Positions 17,244 to 24,825 of a DNA stretch of 64,000 bases are shown here, piece after piece (the first letter of the stretch is position 1; each line of letters begins with the position of its first letter). Source of the stretch: Dysgonomonas mossii (GTDB taxonomy: Bacteria; Bacteroidota; Bacteroidia; Bacteroidales; Dysgonomonadaceae). The stretch is from positions 372,001-436,000 of the forward strand of contig NZ_SPPK01000002.1 in the NCBI RefSeq assembly GCF_004569505.1, read 5' to 3'. The notes under the pieces were generated by a model that searched no databases, was not told the DNA's origin, and was given only the letters and a program-made list of their open reading frames with translations. The position numbers and the translations under genes are program-made.

Positions 17244-17729
17244 ATGAAAAATTTGAATGTTAAAATAATAGAGTTAAACGAACGAAAATTAGTAGGATTA
17301 TCTTTAGAAATGTCTTATGCTAATAACTTGACCGCAAATTTGTGGAGAAGTTTTATGCCTCGAAAGCATGAAATTAAACGTATAATAAATTCTGATTTAA
17401 TCTCTATGCAAATTTATCCAGTTTCTTTTGATTTTTCTCCAAATATAAATTTTAGAAAGTGGGCTGCTGTAGAGGTTTCACTGGTTGAAGATATTCCTCA
17501 GAATATGGAAAGTTATACTATACAAGGAGGACTTTATGCCCTGATTCATTATAAGGGGTTGAGTACAGATACACGTGTCTTTGGATATATTTTTAATGAG
17601 TGGCTACCCCAATCTGAATATCTCTTAGATAATAACAGACCTCATTTTGAAGTGTTGGGTGAGAAATATAAAAATAATGATCCTGAATCTGAAGAGGATA
17701 TCTATATCCCGATAAAGATTAAAAAGTAA
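17244..17729 (+). CDS. GyrI-like / effector-binding domain protein
   Basis: 161 aa protein with the GyrI-like small-molecule binding fold found at the C-terminus of AraC/MerR-type regulators and in SbmC/GyrI. The recognisable part is GGLYALIHYKG (about residues 92-102), IFNEWLPQSEY (about 113-123), RPHFEVLGEKY and the end EEDIYIPIKIKK. There is no DNA-binding domain, so it is a stand-alone effector-binding protein; its ligand or target is unknown. It is flanked on both sides by REP repeats in opposite orientation and seems more AT-rich than uup or murI, so it may have been brought in with the island. Confidence 0.83.
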   Translation: MKNLNVKIIELNERKLVGLSLEMSYANNLTANLWRSFMPRKHEIKRIINSDLISMQIYPVSFDFSPNINFRKWAAVEVSLVEDIPQNMESYTIQGGLYALIHYKGLSTDTRVFGYIFNEWLPQSEYLLDNNRPHFEVLGEKYKNNDPESEEDIYIPIKIKK

Positions 17730-17762
17730 AGAGAAGATTTGTTCCTCTCCAATTTTACCGTC

Positions 17763-17842
17763 CGATCGTCCTTTCGGATTTGCAATCCGAAAGTATATAT
17801 TAGCAGGATTTGCAATCCGCAATAGAATCATGATAAATATAC
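17763..17842. repeat. REP pair B with RAYT start, direct-repeat copy 1
   Basis: Contains hairpin ctttcggatt-tgc-aatccgaaag (17771-17793, 10-bp perfect stem) and a second core ggatttgcaatcc (17806-17818). It continues through the RAYT ATG (17830) to codon 5. The same 80 bp recur at 18523-18603 with two C-to-T differences and one extra A. Confidence 0.88.
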
Positions 17843-18375
17843 AAAACCGAATAGCACAAGATATATATTTTACAACAACTACAGTTGTCGATTGGGTTGA
17901 TATCTTTACTCGTCCACGATATAAACATATCATAATAGAGTCATTGCAATATTGCCAACAAAACAAGGGTTTATTAATATATGCCTGGGTATTAATGAGT
18001 AATCATTTGCATATGAGTGTAAGTGCAGAAGGGGAAAATACGATGAGTGACATTCTGCGCGATTTTAAGAAACATACAAATAAGGAAATTATTAGTTCGT
18101 TAGAAAGCGACATTCAGGAGTCGCGTCGCGAATGGATGTTAAACCGTTTTGAGTACGCTGCACGAAACGATAAGAAGATTAAGAATTATCATTTTTGGCA
18201 AGATGGAAACGATATGCAACCTATTTATATGTATGATTATTTAGTACAAAAATTGAATTATATTCACCAAAATCCGGTGATAGCCGAAATTGTTGATAAG
18301 CCGGAGGAGTATAAGTATAGTTCAGCTATAGATTATGCAGGCGGGAAGGGTCTGCTAAATGTTATTATTGTTTAG
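17830..18375 (+). CDS. REP-associated tyrosine transposase (RAYT, Y1/HUH)
   Basis: 181 aa. RAYTs are single-strand HUH nucleases related to IS200/IS605 TnpA that recognise and are thought to move REP palindromes. The HUH motif is in VLMSNHLHMSV (His59, His61) and the catalytic tyrosine is Tyr144 in KLNYIHQNPV. YHFWQDGNDMQPIYM (about residues 120-134) also fits the family. The length is near the usual 150-200 aa, so it appears intact. Its start codon lies inside repeat pair B. The repeats around it are the expected substrates, but that is inferred from the family. Confidence 0.9.
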   Translation: MINIQNRIAQDIYFTTTTVVDWVDIFTRPRYKHIIIESLQYCQQNKGLLIYAWVLMSNHLHMSVSAEGENTMSDILRDFKKHTNKEIISSLESDIQESRREWMLNRFEYAARNDKKIKNYHFWQDGNDMQPIYMYDYLVQKLNYIHQNPVIAEIVDKPEEYKYSSAIDYAGGKGLLNVIIV

Positions 18376-18380
18376 TTTTT

Positions 18381-18439
18381 TTTCGGATTGCAAATCCTTA
18401 TAATAAAAGGCAGGTGATTACAAATCCTCTGTAACGAAG
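18381..18439. repeat. REP cluster A', copy of 17152-17210
   Basis: 59 bp starting tttcggattgcaaatcc and continuing gcaggtgattacaaatcc, six mismatches from the upstream copy. It begins 6 nt after the RAYT stop. Confidence 0.85.
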
Positions 18440-18495
18440 GGTGAAAATAATTATTTTTTCCTGATTTTATAACTAGATATGTTATCTCTTTCGTC

Positions 18496-18518
18496 CTTTC
18501 GGATTTGTAATCCGAAAG
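18496..18518. repeat. REP hairpin
   Basis: ctttcggatt-tgt-aatccgaaag, a 10-bp perfect stem with a 3-nt loop. Confidence 0.85.
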
Positions 18519-18522
18519 TATA

Positions 18523-18603
18523 CGATCGTCCTTTCGGATTTGCAATCCGAAAGTATATATTAGTAGGATTTGTAATCCGCAAATAGAATCATGATAAATA
18601 TAC
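18523..18603. repeat. REP pair B', direct-repeat copy 2 with orphan RAYT start
   Basis: Near-identical to 17763-17842, including aatagaatc ATGATAAATATAC, the first codons of the RAYT gene. After that point the sequence diverges and there is no transposase reading frame, so this is an orphan copy of the gene's 5' edge. Confidence 0.87.
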
Positions 18604-18610
18604 TACCATC

Positions 18611-18633
18611 CTTCCGGATTATAAATCCGAAAG
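18611..18633. repeat. REP hairpin next to murI
   Basis: cttccggatt-ata-aatccgaaag, one mismatch in a 10-bp stem. It ends about 76 nt before the murI -7 box. Confidence 0.78.
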
Positions 18634-18708
18634 AAAGATAGAGGAATGATACAACTCCCGATTTAATTTTTAATATCAAGATTAATCAAATAACTTCAAT
18701 ATTGTATT

Positions 18709-18716
18709 TATCTTTG
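18709..18716 (+). promoter_or_regulatory. -7 promoter element of murI
   Basis: TATCTTTG is only 13 nt before the first ATG, predicting a leader of about 10 nt or less. Confidence 0.6.
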
Positions 18717-18729
18717 CAGAAACAAAAAG

Positions 18730-19560
18730 ATGATGCTTAAACCCGGACCTATTGGTGTATTTGATTCAGGATATGGAGGTCTCACGATACTATCGGAGAT
18801 ACAAGCTCTTATGCCCGAATACGATTATTGCTATCTTGGCGATAATTCACGTGCACCTTATGGCGCTCGATCGTTTGAGGTAGTCTATGAGTTTACCAAG
18901 CAGGCTGTAACGGCATTGTTCGATATGGGGTGTAACCTTGTTATCCTTGCCTGTAATACAGCATCGGCAAAAGCTTTGCGTACCATTCAGCAAAAAGATC
19001 TGCCAAATATGAATCCCGATAAGAGGGTGTTGGGTATTATACGCCCTACAGCCGAGATCATTGGACAGATAACACGCAGCAGGCATGTAGGAGTATTGGG
19101 TACAGTGGGCACTATACAATCGCAGTCGTACCCGATAGAGATAAACAAACTGTTTCCCGATATAAAAGTAACCGGTGAGGCTTGCCCTATGTGGGTTCCT
19201 TTGGTAGAAAATAACGAATACGAAAGTGAAGGAGCAGACTACTTTGTGAAAAAAAATCTCGATAATATTTTAGCTAAAGATCCCGATATAGATACACTTA
19301 TTCTCGGTTGCACGCATTACCCGTTGTTGCTGAATAAGATAAAGAAAATCCTACCTGAGGAGGTAACCGCCTTGCCTCAGGGAGAATACATTGCCCATAG
19401 CCTCAAAGATTATCTGCGACGGCATCCCGAGATGGATGAGGCATGTACCAAAAACGGAGAGACGCATTATTTTACAACCGAATCTTCCGAAAAGTTTTCA
19501 GGTGCGGCAACTATTTTTCTGAACAAAGAGATAGAAGTAAAGCACATTACACTCGATTAA
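18730..19560 (+). CDS. murI: Glutamate racemase
   Basis: 276 aa cofactor-independent racemase that makes D-glutamate for peptidoglycan. FDSGYGGLTI (about residues 11-20), the catalytic cysteines in ACNTAS (Cys75) and GCTHYPLL (Cys194), and the substrate loop DNSRAPYG are all present. There are two adjacent ATGs (18730 and 18733); either gives a normal N-terminus. The promoter box lies so close that the message is nearly leaderless. It starts just after the REP island. Confidence 0.94.
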   Translation: MMLKPGPIGVFDSGYGGLTILSEIQALMPEYDYCYLGDNSRAPYGARSFEVVYEFTKQAVTALFDMGCNLVILACNTASAKALRTIQQKDLPNMNPDKRVLGIIRPTAEIIGQITRSRHVGVLGTVGTIQSQSYPIEINKLFPDIKVTGEACPMWVPLVENNEYESEGADYFVKKNLDNILAKDPDIDTLILGCTHYPLLLNKIKKILPEEVTALPQGEYIAHSLKDYLRRHPEMDEACTKNGETHYFTTESSEKFSGAATIFLNKEIEVKHITLD

Positions 19561-19594
19561 AAATCCCTTATTTTTCGGTCTGCTAAAAAACAAT

Positions 19595-19602
19595 TATATT
19601 TG
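19595..19602 (+). promoter_or_regulatory. -7 promoter element upstream of the 215-aa gene
   Basis: TATATTTG matches TAnnTTTG, 115 nt before the ATG. Confidence 0.45.
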
Positions 19603-19717
19603 TTTTTATTAATTGGCATGGATTTTACAAAAAGGAAATAGAAAAGTAAAAACCCCCTATTGTATATTATATAAATATACATCATTTAGAGCATTTCAAT
19701 AAAAATAAACAAACAGG

Positions 19718-20365
19718 ATGAGCTACCTTTCGAAAGAATATCAGGAACAGTGGAATTTCTCAAAATATCCTCCAAGTGCTTATCGCATCTTTGGATTTGT
19801 GTTTAGTAAGCAACCCGGAAGTTTTAACTACAATAAAAATATTGTCCAGATATTTACATTAAAACCGGATGATTTACCCGAACAAATTAGAATTGATAAT
19901 TTCAAGAAATTGTGTCAAAGCTTGTTCAGAGAGGTGAATGTAAAAGAAGACTTAGATGTAAAAACAGAAACTGACGATGAAAGTAAAGAGACTACAATCA
20001 CTTTCTCTTCCAACAATATTTGCAACTGCTTGCAGTCTTTAAAATATGAAGATGAGAAGATACTCTTCAATACGCTTTACAAACCATCATTGGGAACATA
20101 TCCCTTGAGCCTCAATCAGCGTGTCGAGTTTATTTTGGGAGTTTATTTAAATCATTCTCATCACAAAACAAAAATGCTGTTTCGTGACAATTATCCTAAA
20201 ATGGCATTGACTCATAGTTTTATGGCTGATCTGGCGGGAGAGGATGATGAATTCATTTTAACTTCACGTTTCGACAAGTCGCATAGCCACGTTATTGAGA
20301 TTAACGAAAATGGGCAACTGTGGAAAAAAATAGAAACATTGCTTCTAGAATATGGGTATCAGTAA
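19718..20365 (+). CDS. Protein of unknown function
   Basis: 215 aa soluble protein with no signal peptide or membrane segment and no motif I recognise. It has a single domain with a charged middle part (VKEDLDVKTETDDESKETT, about residues 74-92) and a His-rich stretch YLNHSHHKTKM. It begins MSYLSKEYQEQWNFSKYPP and ends ETLLLEYGYQ. It has its own putative promoter and a clear terminator, so it is a complete single-gene unit. Codon use looks like that of its neighbours. Confidence 0.7.
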   Translation: MSYLSKEYQEQWNFSKYPPSAYRIFGFVFSKQPGSFNYNKNIVQIFTLKPDDLPEQIRIDNFKKLCQSLFREVNVKEDLDVKTETDDESKETTITFSSNNICNCLQSLKYEDEKILFNTLYKPSLGTYPLSLNQRVEFILGVYLNHSHHKTKMLFRDNYPKMALTHSFMADLAGEDDEFILTSRFDKSHSHVIEINENGQLWKKIETLLLEYGYQ

Positions 20366-20450
20366 TAAGTGATGATTCTTTTTTCGCTTCTTGAACCAGC
20401 AATTTTCTATCTTTCAGTAAGTGTAACATTAGATGTAAGGAAAGTAATAT

Positions 20451-20485
20451 AAAAGTAACAGCCTGAGGTGTGTTACTTTTGTTTT
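20451..20485 (+). terminator. Terminator after the 215-aa gene
   Basis: aaaagtaaca (20451-20460) pairs with tgttactttt (20471-20480), followed by gttttat. Confidence 0.75.
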
Positions 20486-20546
20486 ATCATTCAATTTATT
20501 TTTATTAATTTTAGAGTATTGTTTTAACCCAAACACCTGATATTCC

Positions 20547-22154
20547 ATGATAGATTTAAAGAGGTTTACTTTAGTAATTATTCCTGCGTCAATACTCAGC
20601 CCATATAGTTATAGCCAAAATAAACAGAGTGATGCACCTCAATCCCGTCCCAATATTATTCATATAATGACGGACGATCATTCGTTTCAGACAATCAGTG
20701 CATACGGGCATCCTATCTCCAAGTTGGCTCCTACACCCAATATAGACCGATTAGCGAACGAAGGCATGCTGTTTCAGCAAGCTTTTGTCGAAAACTCATT
20801 GTCTACCCCTAGCCGGGCATGTCTTATGACAGGCTTGTATAGCCATCAGAATGGGCAACGTCAGCTCGGTGCAGGTATAGATACAACCAAAATCTTTTTT
20901 TCTGAATTACTTACGCAGGCAGGATATCAAACAGGAGTTGTAGGTAAATGGCATATGCAATGCGAACCAAAAGGATTTGATTATTATTGCGTGCTCAACG
21001 ATCAGGGAGATTATTATAATCCGAGCTTCAAAACGAAAGACTCTCACGGCAAATACATACGCGAAGAGGGGTATGCAACCAACCTGATTACAACTCATTC
21101 GATAGACTTTCTTAAAAACAGAGATAAGAGCAAACCTTTTGCCCTGTTGGTACATCATAAAGCTCCACACAGAAACTGGATGCCCGAAGCGAAGTATTAT
21201 GACTTGTACGAAGATGTGGAATTCCCTAAACCTGAAACATTCTATGACGATTACGAAAGCCGTTGCTCTGCTGCCCGCACTCAGGATATGACTATCGATA
21301 AGACGATGACATTTATTTATGATTTGAAACTAAATGAATTGAAGAATACACCACCCTATAATAAGGAATGGAGTGACGGTGGATTGCAACAAGCGATGGA
21401 TCAAATGACTCCCGCTCAGCGTGAAGCTTGGGAGAAGGCCTATCATCCTAAGAATATGGAATTCATTAACAGTAACCTGTCCGGCGATGCGCTGCTCGAT
21501 TGGAAATTTCAACGTTATATGAGAGACTATCTTCGCTGTATAAAATCGATTGACGATGAAGTCGGACGCTTGATTGATTACCTCGAAAAAGAGGGTTTGA
21601 TGGATAATACAATTATTGTGTACACCTCCGATCAAGGTTTTTATATGGGAGAACATGGGTGGTTTGATAAGCGTTTTATGTACGAAGAATCGTTCAGAAC
21701 ACCGCTGATAATACGTTATCCCAAAGCCATAATGTCAGGGACGAAAACCGATGCTTTGGTGCAGAATATAGACTTTGCTCCTACTTACTTGTCATTAGCC
21801 GGAATAGAGAAACCCACAGAAATGAGCGGAGTTTCTCTTGAAGGATTGTTTGACGGCAAGACTCCTAAAAATTGGAGAAAAGACTTATATTATCACTATT
21901 ATGACTATCCTGCGATTCACAATGTACGCCGTCATGATGGTGTGAGGACAGAAAGGTATAAGCTGATTCATTTTTACGGTAAAGGCGAAATAGGCAATGA
22001 TGAAGATATTAATTGTAACGAGTTGTTTGACTTGCAAAATGATCCGACTGAATTACATAATCTCTACGGAAAAGAAGGGTATGAAGAAATAACGAAGGAG
22101 TTACAGACTACTCTCGATAATTATAGAAAGAAACTCAAGGTAGATGAATTTTAA
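20547..22154 (+). CDS. Exported sulfatase, serine type
   Basis: 535 aa family S1 sulfatase. A weak but plausible signal peptide (MIDLKRFTLVIIPASILSPYSYS) leads to the metal-binding MTDDHS (Asp43, Asp44) and the sulfatase core STPSRACLMTG with Ser86 at the position converted to formylglycine. A Ser rather than a Cys there calls for a radical-SAM maturase, and one is encoded 70 nt downstream. Later motifs are GKWHM, HHKAPH and YTSDQGFYMGEHGWFDKR. The substrate is probably a host or plant sulfated glycan but cannot be read from the sequence. No SusC/SusD pair is adjacent. Confidence 0.92.
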   Translation: MIDLKRFTLVIIPASILSPYSYSQNKQSDAPQSRPNIIHIMTDDHSFQTISAYGHPISKLAPTPNIDRLANEGMLFQQAFVENSLSTPSRACLMTGLYSHQNGQRQLGAGIDTTKIFFSELLTQAGYQTGVVGKWHMQCEPKGFDYYCVLNDQGDYYNPSFKTKDSHGKYIREEGYATNLITTHSIDFLKNRDKSKPFALLVHHKAPHRNWMPEAKYYDLYEDVEFPKPETFYDDYESRCSAARTQDMTIDKTMTFIYDLKLNELKNTPPYNKEWSDGGLQQAMDQMTPAQREAWEKAYHPKNMEFINSNLSGDALLDWKFQRYMRDYLRCIKSIDDEVGRLIDYLEKEGLMDNTIIVYTSDQGFYMGEHGWFDKRFMYEESFRTPLIIRYPKAIMSGTKTDALVQNIDFAPTYLSLAGIEKPTEMSGVSLEGLFDGKTPKNWRKDLYYHYYDYPAIHNVRRHDGVRTERYKLIHFYGKGEIGNDEDINCNELFDLQNDPTELHNLYGKEGYEEITKELQTTLDNYRKKLKVDEF

Positions 22155-22224
22155 GTGAGTGAAAAACTCTTTCCGTCCGTCTATTATCAACTAGAAATAA
22201 TATCACAATCTAAAACCAGACCGG

Positions 22225-23400
22225 ATGTCTTCGAAAACGTATGCTCCTTTTGCAAAGCCACTGTATGTGATGCTCAAGCCAATAGGAGCTGTTTGTAATC
22301 TAGGGTGCACTTATTGCTATTATCTGGAGAAGAAGGAGCTGTATCCCGACAAGGATAATAAGACAATAATGAGTGACGATCTTCTGGAACGGTTTGTCTC
22401 TCAATACATCGAGGCACAAACCATGCAGCCGATACTTTTTACATGGCATGGGGGCGAACCTTTGATGCGTGACATCTCGTTTTATAAGAAAGCACTGGAG
22501 TTGCAACGTAAATATGCTAAAGGGAAACAGATATCGAATACTCTGCAAACGAACGGCACGCTGTTGAACGATGAATGGTGTGAATTTTTTAGAGAAAAAA
22601 ACTTCCTGATCGGCATTTCCATTGATGGGGCTAAGCCCTTCCATGACAAATACAGAACAACAAAAGATAGGCGTCCGACATTCGATCGTGTTGTGGGGGG
22701 GATCAATCTTCTAAAGAAGCATGGAGTGGAATACAATATAATGGGAGTTGTAAATGACTTTAATATCAACCATCCGCTACAGTTTTATCAGTTTTTTAAA
22801 GATATCGATTCTCATTACATCCAATTCTCTCCTGCTGTGGAAAGAGACAGCAAGGGGAATGTGACTCAATGGAGTGTTACGCCCGAAAAATGGGGCGATT
22901 TTCTTATTGCTATATTCAACGAGTGGGTAAGGAAAGATGTCGGAATCTATTTTGTTCAATACTTCGATTCTGCACTGGCCAATTGGGTTGGTGTCGACCC
23001 CGGAATTTGTATCTTTGCTAAGAATTGCGGACATGCCGGAGTTATGGAATTTAATGGTGATGTGTATTCTTGCGATCACTTTGTATATCCTCAATATAAG
23101 TTGGGTAATATAAACGACAAGACATTGATAGAGATGATGTATTCGACGCAACAAACCGAATTTGGGTTAGCAAAGTCGGCTTCCTTGTCATCTCAGTGTA
23201 AGCAATGTAAGTATTTGTTTGCTTGTCGTGGCGAATGCCCTAAAAACCGAATTTCAAAAACTCAATCGGGCGAAGAAATAAATTATCTATGTAATGGCTA
23301 TTACAAGTTCTTCGAACATATAGCCCCCTATATGGACTTCATGAAAAAAGAGCTGGAAGCACAACGTCCTCCCGGTAATATTATGAAAGTCTTAAAATAA
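22225..23400 (+). CDS. Anaerobic sulfatase-maturating radical SAM enzyme
   Basis: 391 aa anSME. It oxidises the sulfatase active-site Ser or Cys to formylglycine in the cytoplasm, before export. The radical-SAM cluster motif CNLGCTYC (Cys24, Cys28, Cys31) is followed by HGGEPL. The C-terminal SPASM-type cysteines that hold auxiliary clusters are CGHAG...YSCDHFVYP and CKQCKYLFACRGECPKNR. It lies 70 nt after the serine-type sulfatase, so the pair forms a substrate-maturase operon. Confidence 0.93.
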   Translation: MSSKTYAPFAKPLYVMLKPIGAVCNLGCTYCYYLEKKELYPDKDNKTIMSDDLLERFVSQYIEAQTMQPILFTWHGGEPLMRDISFYKKALELQRKYAKGKQISNTLQTNGTLLNDEWCEFFREKNFLIGISIDGAKPFHDKYRTTKDRRPTFDRVVGGINLLKKHGVEYNIMGVVNDFNINHPLQFYQFFKDIDSHYIQFSPAVERDSKGNVTQWSVTPEKWGDFLIAIFNEWVRKDVGIYFVQYFDSALANWVGVDPGICIFAKNCGHAGVMEFNGDVYSCDHFVYPQYKLGNINDKTLIEMMYSTQQTEFGLAKSASLSSQCKQCKYLFACRGECPKNRISKTQSGEEINYLCNGYYKFFEHIAPYMDFMKKELEAQRPPGNIMKVLK

Positions 23401-23460
23401 TTATTGCAATAAGATTTTTATGTACACTTTTGTTACTTTTTAGTTGGAGTAAGAAAGAAT

Positions 23461-24546
23461 ATGCGAAAAATAATCCACATAGATATGGATGCTTTCTATG
23501 CATCTATCGAGCAACGCGACTATCCCGAATACAGGGGTAAGCCTCTTGCTGTGGGTTATGCGGGGCCTCGGGGAGTAGTGGCGGCAGCCAGTTACGAGGC
23601 TCGTCGCTACGGAGTGCGTTCGGCTATGGCTTCCAAAACGGCTTTGCGTAAATGTCCGCATCTGATATTTGTTCCCGCACGCTTCGATGTCTATAAGTCT
23701 GTTTCGAAACAAATAATGGAGATATTCCACGAATATACCGATTTGGTAGAGCCTCTCTCGCTGGACGAGGCGTTCCTCGATGTTACCGAGAATAATATGA
23801 ATATAGCTTCAGCCACTCAGATAGCACAGGAGATAAAGCAAAAAATACGAGATGCGACAAACCTAACGGCTTCGGCGGGAGTTTCGTTCAATAAGTTTTT
23901 AGCAAAGATTGCCTCCGATCAGAATAAACCAAACGGGCTGTTTGTTGTAAAGCCTAAAGTAGCTGAGCAGTTTGTGGAGTCACTAGCTATTGAGCAATTC
24001 TTTGGGGTAGGGAAGGTTACAGCCAAAGTAATGCATCAAATGGGTATCAAGACGGGGTGGGACTTGAAGCAACGTTCGGAGAATGAACTTGTATCTGTTT
24101 TTGGTAAAGCAGGACATATTTATTATCAGAATGCACGAGCCATCGATTATCGTCCTGTAGAGTCGCAACGCATCAGAAAGTCCATCAGCTCCGAAACAAC
24201 CTTCGACAGGGATATCGACTCGCTTGACGAATTGGCTGTGGAGTTGGATGTCGTGGCACGTGATACGTTCGATTACTTACAGAAGAAGAAGTTTAAGGGA
24301 CGAACCGTAACCCTGAAAATCAAATATGCTGACTTTAAGATAATAACCCGAAGCCGTACATTCGCCGATGCTGTGGAAGACTACGAATCGTTTTACAAAG
24401 CAGGATTTGAGTTGCTTAAGCTCGTTGATTTATCTCCTAAAGTTCGCCTTATAGGTTTGGGTGTAAAGAATAGCGATGATGAGATGGGTTGGTATGATGC
24501 TGTTCAGTTGCGCATCAATTTTGAAGAAGATGAGGCTAAAGGTTAG
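23461..24546 (+). CDS. dinB: DNA polymerase IV (Y family)
   Basis: 361 aa translesion polymerase. Catalytic residues are in HIDMDAFYASIEQRD (Asp8) and SLDEAFLDV (Asp and Glu about residues 100-101). The thumb (ASAGVSFNKFLAKIASDQNKPNG), the HhH segment FFGVGKVTAKVMHQMG and the little-finger domain follow. No C-terminal beta-clamp motif is obvious in EEDEAKG. It lies 60 nt after the maturase gene and could be read through from it. No LexA-like box was recognised. Confidence 0.93.
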   Translation: MRKIIHIDMDAFYASIEQRDYPEYRGKPLAVGYAGPRGVVAAASYEARRYGVRSAMASKTALRKCPHLIFVPARFDVYKSVSKQIMEIFHEYTDLVEPLSLDEAFLDVTENNMNIASATQIAQEIKQKIRDATNLTASAGVSFNKFLAKIASDQNKPNGLFVVKPKVAEQFVESLAIEQFFGVGKVTAKVMHQMGIKTGWDLKQRSENELVSVFGKAGHIYYQNARAIDYRPVESQRIRKSISSETTFDRDIDSLDELAVELDVVARDTFDYLQKKKFKGRTVTLKIKYADFKIITRSRTFADAVEDYESFYKAGFELLKLVDLSPKVRLIGLGVKNSDDEMGWYDAVQLRINFEEDEAKG

Positions 24547-24596
24547 GCTAAATGTATATTCTTCTCAAAATCCTTTCAGATATTCAGATAAGTACT

Positions 24597-24604
24597 TACT
24601 TTTG
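24597..24604 (+). promoter_or_regulatory. -7 promoter element before the 71-aa gene and tadA
   Basis: TACTTTTG ends 5 nt before the ATG at 24610, implying a nearly leaderless message. Confidence 0.5.
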
Positions 24605-24609
24605 CAGCA

Positions 24610-24825
24610 ATGAAACCAAAGAAGAAAGGGGCACATAGTAACCGCACGAAACATTTGCTTTTCTCGCTCAACGAAGAAGAGTATGCCCTTATATCTTCGT
24701 ACATCAAGAAATACAAGATAGCAAACCGTTCGCGATGGTGCAGGGAAACAATTATTACCCATGTGCTTAAAAGCCTTGAGCAGGATTATCCTACGCTCTT
24801 TGGCGAAAACGAAATGCGCCGATGA
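24610..24825 (+). CDS. Small basic protein, possible ribbon-helix-helix-like
   Basis: 71 aa, starting MKPKKKGAHSNRTKHLLFSLNEEEYALISSYIKKYKI. The pattern of a short strand (HLLFSLNEEEY) followed by two helices resembles ribbon-helix-helix DNA-binding proteins, but this is only a shape argument. Its stop overlaps the tadA start in an ATGA, so the two are translated together. It has its own putative promoter. The function is unknown. Confidence 0.7.
   Translation: MKPKKKGAHSNRTKHLLFSLNEEEYALISSYIKKYKIANRSRWCRETIITHVLKSLEQDYPTLFGENEMRR

Larger units (their letters stand above)
17122..18633 (+). mobile_element. REP-RAYT island (REPtron-like) with a GyrI-like passenger gene
   Basis: A 1.5-kb block between uup and murI in which palindromic repeats built on GGATTTGYAATCC alternate with two genes. 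The order is: three repeats in the GGATTGCAAATCC orientation, a GyrI-like gene, two repeats in the opposite orientation, the RAYT transposase, two repeats of the first orientation, then four of the second. A 59-bp direct repeat (17152-17210 and 18381-18439, 6 mismatches by eye) brackets both genes. An 80-bp direct repeat (17763-17842 and 18523-18603) brackets the transposase. The mobile character is inferred from the RAYT family. Confidence 0.82.

Noticed and set aside
17122-18633. Repeated ~25-bp units could look like a CRISPR array
   Set aside because: Units are palindromic, occur in both orientations, have irregular spacing and are interrupted by two genes; no cas genes are nearby. A REP family with a RAYT explains them better.
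20474-20481. TACTTTTG as a promoter box for the sulfatase gene
   Set aside because: It is the 3' arm of a clear terminator stem (20451-20480), so the match is better explained by the terminator; a double role cannot be excluded.
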